From assembly GCA_017347485.1 (NCBI GenBank), contig AP021857.1, forward strand, positions 2,151,390 through 2,215,389: a stretch of 64,000 nucleotides of DNA, written 5' to 3'. The notes below the pieces were generated by a model, which did no database searches, had not been told where the DNA came from, and was given only the letters and a program-made list of their open reading frames with translations. Positions 42,007 through 53,447 of the stretch are shown piece after piece; position 1 is the stretch's first letter, and every line of letters begins with the position of its first letter. The translations under genes were made by a program, and so were the position numbers. Source of the stretch: Candidatus Desulfobacillus denitrificans (GTDB lineage Bacteria > Pseudomonadota > Gammaproteobacteria > Burkholderiales > Rhodocyclaceae).

Positions 42007-42866
42007 TCACTTGCCTTTCCTCGCTTTCACCTCGTCCTCCAGCTCGCGGAAGCCGGGGCGCTCGGTCGAGTAGAGCACCTTGCGGCCGAACTCGACGGCC
42101 ACCTGCGGCGCATAGCCGTTCATGCTGGCCAGCAGCGTCACCTTCATGCACTGGAACATCTTGGTCGCCTCGTGCAGCTTCTGCTCGAGCAGGGAGGCGA
42201 GCGGCGCGACGAAGCCGTAGGAGAGCAGGATGCCGAGGAAGGTGCCGACCAGCGCCGCGGCGATCAGCTTGCCCAGTTCGGCCGGCGGGATGCCGACCGA
42301 CTCCATGGTGTGCACCACGCCCATCACCGCGGCGACGATGCCGAAGGCCGGCAGGCCGTCGGCCAGCTTCGACAGCGCATGGATCGGCACCTCGCCTTCG
42401 TGGTGGTGGGTGTCGATCTCGTTGTCCATCAGGTTCTCGATCTCGAAGGCGTTGAGGTTGCCGCCGACCATCATGCGCAGGTAGTCGGTGAGGAACTCCA
42501 TGGCATGGTGGTCGCTCTGGATGTGCGGGTACTTCGAGAAGATCGGGCTGGCCTCGGGATTCTCCACGTCCGACTCGATCGACATCAGGCCTTCCTTGCG
42601 CACCTTGGCGAGTATCTCGTAGAGCATGGAAAGCAGGTCGATGTAGAGCGCCTTGCTGAACTTCGAGCCCTTCAGCAGGCTGGGCAGGGCCTTCAGGGTG
42701 GCCTTCACCGTCTTCGGCGAATTGGCGACGAAGAAGGCGCCGAGCGCCGAGCCGCCGATCATGATGAGTTCGACCGGCTGGAACAGCGAGGCGACATGGC
42801 CGCCGGCCATGACGAAGCCGCCGAATACCGCCCCAGCACCACGATATAGCCGACGATCACGAACAT
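42007..42866 (-). CDS. motA: Flagellar stator protein MotA, with an apparent frameshift near codon 12
   Basis: The ATG at 42864-42866 (after GAGAG) gives MFVIVGYIVVLG, the true MotA start, and the other frame continues AVFGGFVMAGGHVASL to the end (GFRELEDEVKARKGK). The join needs one more G in a run of four at 42831-42834. The remainder has all MotA parts: the cytoplasmic loop and LADGLPAFGIVAAVMGVVHT with the proton-channel helices. Either the gene is inactive, it is phase-variable at the G run, or the base is a sequencing error. Full-length product would be about 286 residues. Confidence 0.9.
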
Positions 42867-42939
42867 GCTCGCATCTCTCTGTTTTTAGTTGGTATTCAAA
42901 GAATTCGGGGGGGCGATGGGCTTGACAGGCATGTTCCGG

Positions 42940-42966
42940 ATATCGGCCGGCCGTGCGGGAACTTGA
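42940..42966 (-). promoter_or_regulatory. FliA (sigma-28) promoter of motA-motB-Hpt-cheR-cheB
   Basis: Minus strand TCAAGTTC, 11 bp, GCCGATAT. It lies directly after the flhDC terminator and 74 bp before motA, so the motAB-cheRB genes are separated from flhDC. Confidence 0.78.
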
Positions 42967-42978
42967 GGAGTGGAAACG

Positions 42979-43017
42979 GAAAAAGAAAGCCGCCCGGCGT
43001 GGAGGGGCCCGGGCGGC
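42979..43017 (-). terminator. Rho-independent terminator after flhDC
   Basis: Minus strand GCCGCCCGG, 11-base loop, CCGGGCGGC, then TTTCTTTTT. Perfect 9-bp arms. It begins about 43 bp behind the flhC stop and ends flhDC transcription before the motA promoter. Confidence 0.88.
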
Positions 43018-43059
43018 TCGAATCCCCCGCAAGGCAGGGAGGAGGTCAGACGGTGCCGT

Positions 43060-43602
43060 TCAGACGCTCGCGGCGAGGGCCTCCGCACGACGCTTGGTCT
43101 TGCCCGCCCGCGCCGGCACGTGGCACAGGCCGCAGGCGTAATCCCGCGTCAGGTCCTGGGCATGGGCGACGAAGTGGCCGCCGCACTCCCGGCATTGCGC
43201 CAGCTTGAGCATGTTGGCGTCGAAGAAGCGCACCAGGGTCCAGGCGCGCGTCAGCGACAGCGCGCATTCCATGCCGTGCAGCTCGATATGCTCGAGATAC
43301 AGGCGATAGGCCTTGACGACGGCGTTCAGGCCGCTCAGCCCGGTGTTCTCCAGCATGAACCGATGGAAGGACATGAACAGCGAGGCATGCACGTTCGGCT
43401 GCCAGGTGAGGAACCAGTCGGTCGAGAACGGCAGCATGCCCTTCGGCGGCGAGACGCCCTTCACTTCCTTGTAGAGCTTGAGCAGCCGCTCGCGCGAGAG
43501 GTGGGTTTCCGCCTCCAGCAGCTGCAGGCGGGCGCCGAGGCGGATCAGCTCGGCGGCGAGCTGGATCTCCCGGGCTTCGGTGACAACGCTCTTGTTTCTC
43601 AT
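43060..43602 (-). CDS. flhC: Flagellar master regulator subunit FlhC
   Basis: 180 residues. FlhC features: the N-terminal helices EIQLAAELIRLGARLQLLEA, the DNA-binding half, and the C-terminal zinc site CRECGGHFVAHAQDL with CGLC (two Cys pairs). With FlhD it forms the FlhD4C2 activator of early flagellar genes. It starts 10 bp after flhD. Confidence 0.96.
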   Translation of the reverse strand: MRNKSVVTEAREIQLAAELIRLGARLQLLEAETHLSRERLLKLYKEVKGVSPPKGMLPFSTDWFLTWQPNVHASLFMSFHRFMLENTGLSGLNAVVKAYRLYLEHIELHGMECALSLTRAWTLVRFFDANMLKLAQCRECGGHFVAHAQDLTRDYACGLCHVPARAGKTKRRAEALAASV

Positions 43603-43612
43603 GGCGGCCGGC

Positions 43613-43930
43613 TCAGGCAACGGCTTCGACGGCCTTCGCCGAGGCGAGGATGGCGGCGTGGGTATGCGACGTGCCGCGGTCGCGCTCGTGGCTGGAGAGC
43701 AATCCCAGCAGCAGCTTGTCATCGAAGCGGAAGCGGCACAGCACCATGTTCGAGCCGGCCATCTTCAGCACCTGGCCCGGGGTCAGGCGATCGATCACTT
43801 CCGCCACGTCGGCCGCGATGCCCAGGCGGTACTGGGCGGTTTCCCGGTCGGCCCGGATCAGCTGCTGGGCGAGCATCAGGTAGGCCAGGTTCAGTTCCTT
43901 GATCTCGTTGTAGACGTCGGCATTGCTCAT
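43613..43930 (-). CDS. flhD: Flagellar master regulator subunit FlhD
   Basis: 105 residues, the family size. VYNEIKELNLAYLMLAQQLI and the C-terminal helix-turn-helix (DVAEVIDRLTPGQVLKMAGS) mark FlhD. First gene of flhDC. Upstream, 43931-44182 holds no gene but contains a good FliA promoter pointing at flhD. Confidence 0.96.
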   Translation of the reverse strand: MSNADVYNEIKELNLAYLMLAQQLIRADRETAQYRLGIAADVAEVIDRLTPGQVLKMAGSNMVLCRFRFDDKLLLGLLSSHERDRGTSHTHAAILASAKAVEAVA

Positions 43931-44103
43931 CTCGGCGCTCCTCCGTTCGTTGATGGCACCCCCTGGCGCCCTTGTTGAACGCATTCTGCGGCCAAGACGA
44001 CGGCGGCAAAATCAGCCGGCCTCCGAATTTTGCGTACGAATAACGACAAGGCGGCCTGTAGGCATTTTTCCTACATGACCGGGCTTTTCCTGCCTTCGTT
44101 TGT

Positions 44104-44130
44104 TTAACGGCGCCGGCAGGAAAAACTTTA
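44104..44130 (-). promoter_or_regulatory. FliA (sigma-28) promoter upstream of flhDC
   Basis: Minus strand TAAAGTTT, 11 bp, GCCGTTAA: a perfect -35 and one base off in the -10. It lies about 174 bp before flhD and no other minus-strand gene is between. If active, FliA would raise its own activator. In enteric bacteria flhDC is read from sigma-70 promoters, so this is unusual. Confidence 0.78.
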
Positions 44131-44182
44131 GGCCTTTCTTGAAAAATTATTTCCGAGTCGAATCAGCGGATTGGAGCAAGCG

Positions 44183-45973
44183 TCAGTGCAGGAGGGTGCC
44201 GTTCTGGATGTGCTCGCCGTCCAGCCGCTCGGTCAGCACCTGGACATCGACCGGACGGCTGAAATGGAAACCCTGGAAGCGGTCGCACTGTTCCTGCTGC
44301 AGCATCCGGACCTGATGCGCCGTCTCGACGCCCTCGGCGATGGTCATCAGGCGCAGGCTCTTCGCCAGCGCCATGATGGTGTGCACGATGGCGGTGTCTT
44401 CCTCGTCGACCCCGAGCGTGCGCACGAAGGACTTGTCGATCTTGAGGATGTCGATGGGGAAGCGCTTCAGGTAGGACAGCGAGGAATAGCCGGTGCCGAA
44501 GTCGTCGATGGAAAGCTTCACCCCCATGTGCTTCAGCGCGCGCAGCATGCCGACCGCGGTTTCGGCATCGTGCATGACGACCGACTCGGTGATTTCCAGC
44601 GTCAGGGCCTGTGGTCGCAGCCCGGAATCCTGCAATGCGCGGTTCACCACGTCGAGCAGGCGCGGCTGGGCGAACTGCACCGCCGAGACGTTCACCGAGA
44701 CCGACAGCTCCGGGTAGCCCTGGTCGTGCCAGGCCCTGGCCTGGCGGCAGGCCTGGCGCAGCACCCACTCGCCGATATTCACGATCAGGCCGGATTCGTC
44801 GGCGATCGGGATGAAGCGGTCGGGCGGGATCAGGCCGCGCTCGGGATGGCGCCAGCGTACCAGGGCCTCGACGCCGATGGTCTTCAGGCTGGCGGAATCG
44901 ACGCAGGGCTGGTATTGCAGGAAGAGCTCGTCGCGCTCGATGGCGTGGCGCAGTTCGCTTTCCATGGCGATGCGCTCGGCCGAGGTGGCATTCATTTCCC
45001 GCTCGTAGAAACGGAATTCGTTGCGCCCCCCGCGCTTGGCGTTGGCCATCGCCGTTTCGGCGTTCATCAGCAGGTCATACACCTGGCGGCCGTCCTCCGG
45101 CACCTGGGCGATGCCGATCGAGCAGGTCAGGTACAGCTCGATGCCGGCATGCATGAACGGCGCCTCGAAGGCCTGCTTGAGCCATTGCGCGAAGTTCAGC
45201 GCGGCCTGCCTGTCGCCCAGGCCGGGATAGAAGATGCCGAACTCGTCGCCGCCGAAGCGGGCCAGGATGGCGCCGGACTCGACGACGCACTCCTTGAGCC
45301 GGCCCGCCGCCTGGCGCAGGATCTCGTTGCCGGCCTCGTAGCCGAAGGAGCTGTTGATGCGCAGGAAGCGGTCGAGGTCGAGGTAGAACAGCGTGCCGCA
45401 GGGCGACTTGCCGAGCCGCTCGCACTCGGCGATGCACTCGGTGACGCGGGCGCAGAAATAATTGTGGTTGGGCAGGTTCGACAGCTTGTCGTAATTGGCC
45501 AGTTCCAGGATGCGCGAATCGGCCTGCCGCACGGCGTGCCGCGCCGCCGCGCCCTTCAGCTCGCGTTCGATGACCGGAATCAGCCGCGCGAAATTGCCCT
45601 TCTGGATGTAGTCGTTCACCCCGTCGCCCATGGCCGAATAGGCCGTCTGGTCGCTGATGTGACCGGAGTAGATGATGAAGGGAATGTCCTTGCCGCTCTT
45701 CTTGAGGATGTCCAGCGCCGTGAGGGCATCGAAACCCGGCATCGAGTGGTCGCAGATGATCAGATCCCACTCGCCGTTGCCCAGCGCCTGGCTCATGTCG
45801 CGACCGCTGTCGACGCGCTGGTAGTCGACCTTGGCGCCGCGCGAGGCGAGTTCGGAGAACAGCAGGAAGGCGTCGTCCTCGGAATCGTCCACGATCAGCA
45901 GGCTGATGGGCTGTTCCCGCAGCAGCATCATGTTCGCGCGTTCCATCACGGTCTTGGTCGGATCGATAGCCAT
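44183..45973 (-). CDS. Receiver-GGDEF-EAL c-di-GMP regulator
   Basis: 596 residues from ATG 45973; MERANMM at 45945 is an alternative, since the FliA start point is only about 12 bp away. Order: receiver (about 20-135, LLIVDDSEDDAFLL, acceptor Asp in LIICDHSMPGFDAL), GGDEF (ARFGGDEFGIF, intact, no RxxD inhibition site), EAL (GVEALVRWRHPERG and DDFGTGYSSLSYLKRFPIDI), probably an active phosphodiesterase. c-di-GMP controls the choice between swimming and attachment. It has its own FliA promoter. Confidence 0.93.
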   Translation of the reverse strand: MAIDPTKTVMERANMMLLREQPISLLIVDDSEDDAFLLFSELASRGAKVDYQRVDSGRDMSQALGNGEWDLIICDHSMPGFDALTALDILKKSGKDIPFIIYSGHISDQTAYSAMGDGVNDYIQKGNFARLIPVIERELKGAAARHAVRQADSRILELANYDKLSNLPNHNYFCARVTECIAECERLGKSPCGTLFYLDLDRFLRINSSFGYEAGNEILRQAAGRLKECVVESGAILARFGGDEFGIFYPGLGDRQAALNFAQWLKQAFEAPFMHAGIELYLTCSIGIAQVPEDGRQVYDLLMNAETAMANAKRGGRNEFRFYEREMNATSAERIAMESELRHAIERDELFLQYQPCVDSASLKTIGVEALVRWRHPERGLIPPDRFIPIADESGLIVNIGEWVLRQACRQARAWHDQGYPELSVSVNVSAVQFAQPRLLDVVNRALQDSGLRPQALTLEITESVVMHDAETAVGMLRALKHMGVKLSIDDFGTGYSSLSYLKRFPIDILKIDKSFVRTLGVDEEDTAIVHTIMALAKSLRLMTIAEGVETAHQVRMLQQEQCDRFQGFHFSRPVDVQVLTERLDGEHIQNGTLLH

Positions 45974-45990
45974 GGTTTCGGGTTGACCGA

Positions 45991-46017
45991 TTAACGGCGG
46001 CGCGGATGAAAACTTTA
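45991..46017 (-). promoter_or_regulatory. FliA (sigma-28) promoter of the receiver-GGDEF-EAL gene
   Basis: Minus strand TAAAGTTT, 11 bp, GCCGTTAA: same boxes as the flhD promoter. It lies 18 bp before the first possible start codon. A GCGGCAAATATT word, like the flgA-flgB sites, is at 46027-46038. Confidence 0.8.
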
Positions 46018-46050
46018 GCGGGTTGGCGGCAAATATTTAACGCTGCCGGC

Positions 46051-47967
46051 TCAAGGGCTTGCCGAGGACTGCGGGGTGGCGATGCGATTGCGGCCCTGCT
46101 GCTTGGCCAGATACACCCCCTCGTCCGCGCGCTTGATGAGGGCATCGAGGTTGGCCATCGACTCGTCGCGCACCGCCACGCCGACGCTCATGGTGGCCTT
46201 CATCTGCTGCCCGTTGAACCTGACCGGCGCCTGCTCGACGGCGCAGCGCATGCGCTCGGCGCAGGCCAGCGCCGCCTGCAGGCCGGTCTCCGGGCAGATG
46301 ACGAGGAACTCGTCGCCGCCGGTGCGGCAGACCACGTCCTGGGCGCGCAGGGCGCCGCGAACGGCCAGGGCCACCTGTTTCAGGTAGGCGTCGCCGACAT
46401 CGTGCCCGTGGGTGTCGTTGACCTGCTTGAACTGGTCGAGATCGATCACCATGCAGGAGAGCGGCCGCTTGTTGCGCGAGCTGACCGCCCACTCCTTGGA
46501 AAGGTGCTCCATGGCGTGGCGGCGGTTGGGCAGGCCGGTCAGCTCATCGGTCAGCGCCGCCTCCTGCAGGCGGCGATTGGTGATGGACAGTTCGGCGGCA
46601 AAGCGGCGCAATTCCTCGCGATCCTGCTCCATGTCCTGGTGCAGCCGGACGATGCGCTGGCCCGCCCGCAGCCGCGCCAGCAGCAGCCGCGGGCCGGGCG
46701 GCCTGGGCAGATGGTCGTCCACGCCATTCTCGAAGGCCTCGACCAGATTCTCGTCGCCGCCCGGCGGGGTCAGCATCAGGATATACATGCCCCGCCCCAG
46801 CTGGGTGTCGCGCAGGGTGCGGACCAGCCCGATGCCGCCGGGCTGCGGCAGGCCGCGGCCGACCAGCAGGATGTGGGGTTCCTTCTCCAGCGCGAGGCGC
46901 AGACCGTCCTCGCCGTTTTCCGCCTCGATCACCTCGTAGCCGCCCGGCTCGAGGACGGCCCGCAGCGACAGGCGGGCCTCGCGCTCGTCGTCGACCACCA
47001 GGATGCGCAGGCGCGCCGCCTCGGCCGGCTGCACCGCCGGGGCGGGCTCCGCCGGGGGCCGGGCCAGTTCGTCGAAACTGGGCGGCCGCGCCGAGGATAC
47101 ATTGAGGATCGCGGCCCATTCCTGCCATTCCCGCACGACGCCGTCGCACAGCTGCAGGAGGTCGTCCGCCTCGAATTCGAGGCGGGCGCCCAAGGCGAGC
47201 AGGCGCGGCATGGCGGCGCTGCGCGCGGCATCGTCGGCCACGCAGATCTCGGCGATCAGCCTGGACAGGACCAGGGACTGCACCAGGACACGTTCGCGGC
47301 TGCCTTCGCGAAAGGCCATTTCCTCGCTGCGCTCGTGGAGGAAGACGATTTCGCAGAAGACCTTCGGCAGCCCCCAGTCCGTCAGCATGGCGGCGCTGAG
47401 GTCGCGGTGATTCATGGCGAAGCGTTCGGTCTCCAGCTCGGCCAGCACGGCCGGCGGGCCCTTCGCGGCGCTGCGCAGCACGGCGGCATAGTCCTCGGCA
47501 TACAGCGTCGCCAGCGCCAGCTCGCCGACGCGCGCCAGCAGGCCGACGGAGAACGCCTCCTCGGCCTGCGCCGCGCGCGTGCGCAAGGTCAATTCCTGCA
47601 GGGCGATGCCGCAGGCCAGCGAGGCCGTCCAGAAGTTGGCGTAGTCGAAGCTCTTGCAGGCGCCGTGCTTGTACTGGGACAGCAGCGAAAAACCGAGGGC
47701 TAGGTTGCGCACCGCCGGCATGCCGAGCACCACCAGCGCCTCCTGCACCGAGACGACCGGGCGGCCGGGGTTGGCATTCACGGAATTGGCCGCCTTGACG
47801 AGGCGCCCGACGAAGGCCGGATCCGACTTGATGATGCGCGCCAGCTCGGCCATCGATGCGTCTTCCTTCTGCGTCAGGCGCATGATGGCCAGGGCCACCC
47901 CCTTCGGCGAAGGCAGGTTGCCGGAAGCTTTCAGCTTTTCGAATTTCGATATGTCCATCGGGCTCAT
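46051..47967 (-). CDS. HDOD-receiver-GGDEF protein (diguanylate cyclase)
   Basis: 638 residues. HDOD domain about 1-240 (LPSPKGVALAIMRLTQKEDA, then PVVSVQEALVVLGMPAVRNL). Receiver-like domain about 330-445 (RILVVDDEREARLSL), but the phosphate-accepting Asp is missing: the acceptor position reads LLVGRGLPQPGG. GGDEF domain about 480-630 with RAQD inhibition site and RTGGDEFLVI, so cyclase activity is likely. A weak FliA promoter is upstream. Confidence 0.92.
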   Translation of the reverse strand: MSPMDISKFEKLKASGNLPSPKGVALAIMRLTQKEDASMAELARIIKSDPAFVGRLVKAANSVNANPGRPVVSVQEALVVLGMPAVRNLALGFSLLSQYKHGACKSFDYANFWTASLACGIALQELTLRTRAAQAEEAFSVGLLARVGELALATLYAEDYAAVLRSAAKGPPAVLAELETERFAMNHRDLSAAMLTDWGLPKVFCEIVFLHERSEEMAFREGSRERVLVQSLVLSRLIAEICVADDAARSAAMPRLLALGARLEFEADDLLQLCDGVVREWQEWAAILNVSSARPPSFDELARPPAEPAPAVQPAEAARLRILVVDDEREARLSLRAVLEPGGYEVIEAENGEDGLRLALEKEPHILLVGRGLPQPGGIGLVRTLRDTQLGRGMYILMLTPPGGDENLVEAFENGVDDHLPRPPGPRLLLARLRAGQRIVRLHQDMEQDREELRRFAAELSITNRRLQEAALTDELTGLPNRRHAMEHLSKEWAVSSRNKRPLSCMVIDLDQFKQVNDTHGHDVGDAYLKQVALAVRGALRAQDVVCRTGGDEFLVICPETGLQAALACAERMRCAVEQAPVRFNGQQMKATMSVGVAVRDESMANLDALIKRADEGVYLAKQQGRNRIATPQSSASP

Positions 47968-48026
47968 GGGTGGACGGCTCCGTCGATCGCCTGCATGAAT
48001 TGAGGCCGCCTGCGACCCTCCTGTAC

Positions 48027-48053
48027 TCTACGGCCGTCCGGCGGCTTTCTTGA
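48027..48053 (-). promoter_or_regulatory. Weak FliA-like promoter of the HDOD-GGDEF gene
   Basis: Minus strand TCAAGAAA, 11 bp, GCCGTAGA. Both boxes deviate, the spacing fits. It lies 60 bp before the start at 47967. Confidence 0.4.
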
Positions 48054-48082
48054 GGGCGCCGCCATGAAGGTAAAATGAGCCC

Positions 48083-48622
48083 ATGAACTATTGTAGCCAT
48101 TGCGGCGGCCCCGTGGGCCTGAAAATCCCCGCCGGCGACACGCTGCCGCGCCACGTCTGCGAGCGCTGCGGCGCCGTCCACTACCAGAATCCCAAGCTGG
48201 TGATCGGCGCCATTCCGGAATGGGAGAACAAGATCCTGCTGTGCCGGCGCGCCATCGAGCCGCGTGCCGGCTTCTGGACGCTGCCGGCGGGCTTCATGGA
48301 AAACGCCGAGACGGCCATCCAGGCGGCGGCACGGGAAACCCTGGAGGAAGCCTGCGCGCGGGTGGAGATCGGCGAGATGTTCAGCTTCATCAGCGTGCCG
48401 CACATCAACCAGGTGCATATCCTCTATCGGGCGCGGCTGCTCGACCTCGACTTCTCCCCCGGCCAGGAATCGCTCGAGGTGCAGCTCTTCGACGAGGCGA
48501 CCATCCCCTGGCAGGAAATCGCCTTCCGCACCATCGGCATGACGCTGCGCCACTATTACGAGGACAGGAAGGCCGGCCGTTTCGGCTTCCACGCCGCCGA
48601 TCTGGTCGTCACGCCGAAGTAG
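48083..48622 (+). CDS. Nudix hydrolase with an N-terminal zinc ribbon
   Basis: 179 residues. N-terminal zinc ribbon (Cys4-His-Cys7 region NYCSHCGGPV and ERCGAVHYQNP). The Nudix box GFMENAETAIQAAARETLEE contains the G-x5-E-x7-RE-x2-EE pattern. It may hydrolyse NADH or other nucleotide diphosphates. Housekeeping-type gene, divergent from the c-di-GMP gene, convergent with the TonB-like gene. Confidence 0.9.
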   Translation: MNYCSHCGGPVGLKIPAGDTLPRHVCERCGAVHYQNPKLVIGAIPEWENKILLCRRAIEPRAGFWTLPAGFMENAETAIQAAARETLEEACARVEIGEMFSFISVPHINQVHILYRARLLDLDFSPGQESLEVQLFDEATIPWQEIAFRTIGMTLRHYYEDRKAGRFGFHAADLVVTPK

Positions 48623-48625
48623 CGG

Positions 48626-49339
48626 CTACTGCTGAGCGTCGGCGATGTCGAACACCACCGGCAGCCGCACGGCGAATTCGCGTCCGCGCAGCGAATCGGG
48701 CAGGGCCGCGGCGGCGGCGGCCTGCGACATCATCAGCACGGCTTCGCGGTCGAGCACCGCGTGGCCGCTGGAGCGCGCCAGCAGGACATGGCGGGCGCGG
48801 CCTTCCGGCGAGACATCCACGCTCACCTCCGCCGTGCCCGTCCAGCCCCGTTCGCGCGCCAGGGGCGGGTAGCGGCGATGGGTCCGCGCTTCCCGTGCCA
48901 GCAGAATGCGATAGGCACGAATGCCGTCGGCGTCGAGCGCGCCGGCGGCAGGCGGAGGCGCCACGGCGTTGCCCGCCGCCGCGCCCAACGCAGGGGCAAC
49001 GGGGCCCGGCGACAACGGCCTGCCCGGCGCCTCGGCGGCATCGGCAAGTTCACGGGGGGCGGCGACACGCCCCGCCGGCATGTCCGTGGCCGCGCGCCGC
49101 ACGAGGGGGGGAGTTTTCGCCGCCGGCGTGTCGCTTGCCGCCGGCAGGGGCGCCCTCTCCGCCGGTGCGGCGCGCAAGGTGGCGGCGAGCGGCTGCGCCC
49201 CCTGCCGGGCGAGCGGCGGCAGCGGGGCCGGCCACAGCAGCAGGACGTGCAGGGCGAGGGAGAGGGACAAGGCCGTGGTCAGCCGAATGCCTCCGGAATC
49301 CCGGCCGGTTGCTCTCAAAAAACGGCTTTGAAAACTCAC
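48626..49339 (-). CDS. TonB-family energy transducer
   Basis: 237 residues. One N-terminal membrane helix (LTTALSLSLALHVLLLWPAP), a Pro/Ala-rich periplasmic stretch, and a TonB C-terminal domain (YPPLARERGWTGTAEVSVDV, then HAVLDREAVLMM). It transmits energy to outer-membrane receptors. No exbB/exbD next to it. Its stop is 3 bp from the Nudix gene stop. Confidence 0.85.
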   Translation of the reverse strand: MSFQSRFLRATGRDSGGIRLTTALSLSLALHVLLLWPAPLPPLARQGAQPLAATLRAAPAERAPLPAASDTPAAKTPPLVRRAATDMPAGRVAAPRELADAAEAPGRPLSPGPVAPALGAAAGNAVAPPPAAGALDADGIRAYRILLAREARTHRRYPPLARERGWTGTAEVSVDVSPEGRARHVLLARSSGHAVLDREAVLMMSQAAAAAALPDSLRGREFAVRLPVVFDIADAQQ

Positions 49340-49436
49340 AAGGCTCTGATAATCTTGTGCAAGGTTATGATTTTACATTGAAGATCGCCGCGAAAACTGA
49401 CAAGGCCGCCGGATTGTAATTCGGACTCGAACCGAT

Positions 49437-50021
49437 ATGCCAAGCTCCGGGCATCCGCTCATCCTGACACTCGACACGCATGGTGCACCGCACCGCTGGG
49501 TGAACTGGCAGCACGCCTGTTTCTACTACGCCAAGAACCTCGTCGCCTGGGCCGCCGGCGACCACAGCTTCACCTTCCACGGCGGCACGAGCCGCAGCAC
49601 CGGCGAACGCTCATCGATCACCATCGACAGCATCATCGCCATCAAGGGCAAGGCGCTGGCCTCGCGCGCCCATTCCGCCGTGCCGCCGCTGAACAACCGC
49701 GAACTGTTCCACCGCGACCGCCACACCTGCGCCTACTGCGGCCACGAATACTCCTTCCTGCGCCTGACGCGCGACCACATCCTGCCGGTGTCGCAGGGCG
49801 GCCGCGACCTGTGGATGAACGTCGTCACCGCCTGCCGCCACTGCAACCAGCGCAAGAGCGGCCGCACGCCCGAGCAGGCCCGCATGGAACTGCTGTATGC
49901 GCCCTACGTGCCGAACAAGGCCGAGTTCCTCATCCTCAGCAACCGCAACATCCTCGCCGACCAGATGGACTTCCTGGCGCAGCATGTCTCGGCGCACAGC
50001 CGCCTGAAGACGGCAGGCTGA
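49437..50021 (+). CDS. HNH endonuclease family protein
   Basis: 194 residues. The HNH/zinc core is HTCAYCGHEYSFLRLTRDHI then LPVSQGG, and CRHCNQRKSGRTPEQA. Usual size of stand-alone HNH proteins of unknown cellular role found in many proteobacteria. No partner gene suggests defence. No feature unusual. Confidence 0.85.
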   Translation: MPSSGHPLILTLDTHGAPHRWVNWQHACFYYAKNLVAWAAGDHSFTFHGGTSRSTGERSSITIDSIIAIKGKALASRAHSAVPPLNNRELFHRDRHTCAYCGHEYSFLRLTRDHILPVSQGGRDLWMNVVTACRHCNQRKSGRTPEQARMELLYAPYVPNKAEFLILSNRNILADQMDFLAQHVSAHSRLKTAG

Positions 50022-50131
50022 AGCGCGGTTCGATAATTGGGCCAGCCTTTGCGGCAGCGCCGACAGCCCCGTCCGAAGCCATCTTGCAGATTCCTGGGGC
50101 ATACTCTGCTCCGTCCCGTCGGATAGCTTGA

Positions 50132-51322
50132 ATGGGAAAACGCCCAAACATCACGTTGTTCGGCCGCAAGGCCGGCGCCGTCCAATTCGGCGTGCTGGCG
50201 CGCGAGGAACTGACCTGGCTGCTGCTGCCGGATCGCCACCCCGTGCTGCTCGAAGCGCAGCGGGCGGACATGCTGCTCTCGCGCACCAAGCTGGTGGCCG
50301 CCCTCTTCGCCGTGCTGACGCCGCTGTGGGGCATCCTCGACTGGCTGTTCTTTCCACCGGCGCTGGCGCACGGCCTGCTGCTCGGCCGCGGCCTCGCCAC
50401 GCTGGCCTTCGCCTCGATCCTCGCCTTCTTCAACGATCCGGCCGGCCTGGCGCGCAACGCGCGCCAGGCGCTGCTGCTGCTGTTTGCCGTGCCGAGCCTG
50501 TTCTTTCTCTACTCGGCGGTGCTGCTGGGGCAGCACGCGCTGTCCGGCATGGCGCTGGCGCTGGCGGCGACCCACGCCTTCCTGCCCTTCCTCGTGCTGG
50601 CCGGCCTGTCGATCTTTCCCCTGACGGCGCTGGAAGCGGCGCTGCTGGCGCTGCCGATTCTGGTGGCGAAAGTCAGTGCCGGCCTGATCTTCTGGCCGGT
50701 CGTCGACTGGCCGCAGGCCCTGGGAGCGCTCTGGCTGCTGCTGCTGATCGGCGCGGTGGCCACGCTGGCGAGCATGAGCCAGCTCGCCTTCATCATCGCG
50801 CTGATGCGCAGCGCCATCCGCGACCGCCTCACCGGCGCCTTTTCGCGGCAGGGCGGCGGCGAGCTGATGGCACTGCAGTTCCAGCAGTCCGTGCGCGGCG
50901 GCACGCCGCTGGCGCTGGCTTTCATCGACCTCGACCATTTCAAGCGCGTCAACGACGAGCATGGCCACGAGGCCGGCGACCGCGTCCTCGCCGGCGCGGC
51001 GGAATCGATGGCGCGGCATCTGCGCGCCGTCGACATCCTGGTGCGCTGGGGCGGCGAGGAGTTCGTCATCATCATGCCGAACGCCAGCGCGGCGAAGGCG
51101 GCGGTGGCCCTCGAACGGCTGCGTGCGGCCGGCTTCGGCGAGCGGCCGGAAGGCAGTCCGCTCACCGCCAGCATCGGGCTGGCCGAGCGCATCGAGGACC
51201 AGGCCGACGACTGGGCCATGCTGCTCGAACTGGCCGACGCGCGCATGTACGAGGCCAAGCAGGCGGGCCGCAACCGCCTCGTCGGGCGCTACCGGCCGGA
51301 GGAACCCGCGCCTGTAGAATAG
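50132..51322 (+). CDS. Membrane diguanylate cyclase (GGEEF)
   Basis: 396 residues. Six membrane helices between about 55 and 235 form a multi-pass sensor (first [20 protein letters not shown]), then a GGDEF domain about 240-390: [20 protein letters not shown] and [19 protein letters not shown]. The inhibition site RAVD is intact. It makes c-di-GMP. A shortened match to the 25-bp repeat (GAAAGTCAGTG at 50668) is in the last helix. Confidence 0.9.
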   Translation: MGKRPNITLFGRKAGAVQFGVLAREELTWLLLPDRHPVLLEAQRADMLLSRTKLVAALFAVLTPLWGILDWLFFPPALAHGLLLGRGLATLAFASILAFFNDPAGLARNARQALLLLFAVPSLFFLYSAVLLGQHALSGMALALAATHAFLPFLVLAGLSIFPLTALEAALLALPILVAKVSAGLIFWPVVDWPQALGALWLLLLIGAVATLASMSQLAFIIALMRSAIRDRLTGAFSRQGGGELMALQFQQSVRGGTPLALAFIDLDHFKRVNDEHGHEAGDRVLAGAAESMARHLRAVDILVRWGGEEFVIIMPNASAAKAAVALERLRAAGFGERPEGSPLTASIGLAERIEDQADDWAMLLELADARMYEAKQAGRNRLVGRYRPEEPAPVE

Positions 51323-51326
51323 GCGC

Positions 51327-53447
<2,121 letters not shown>

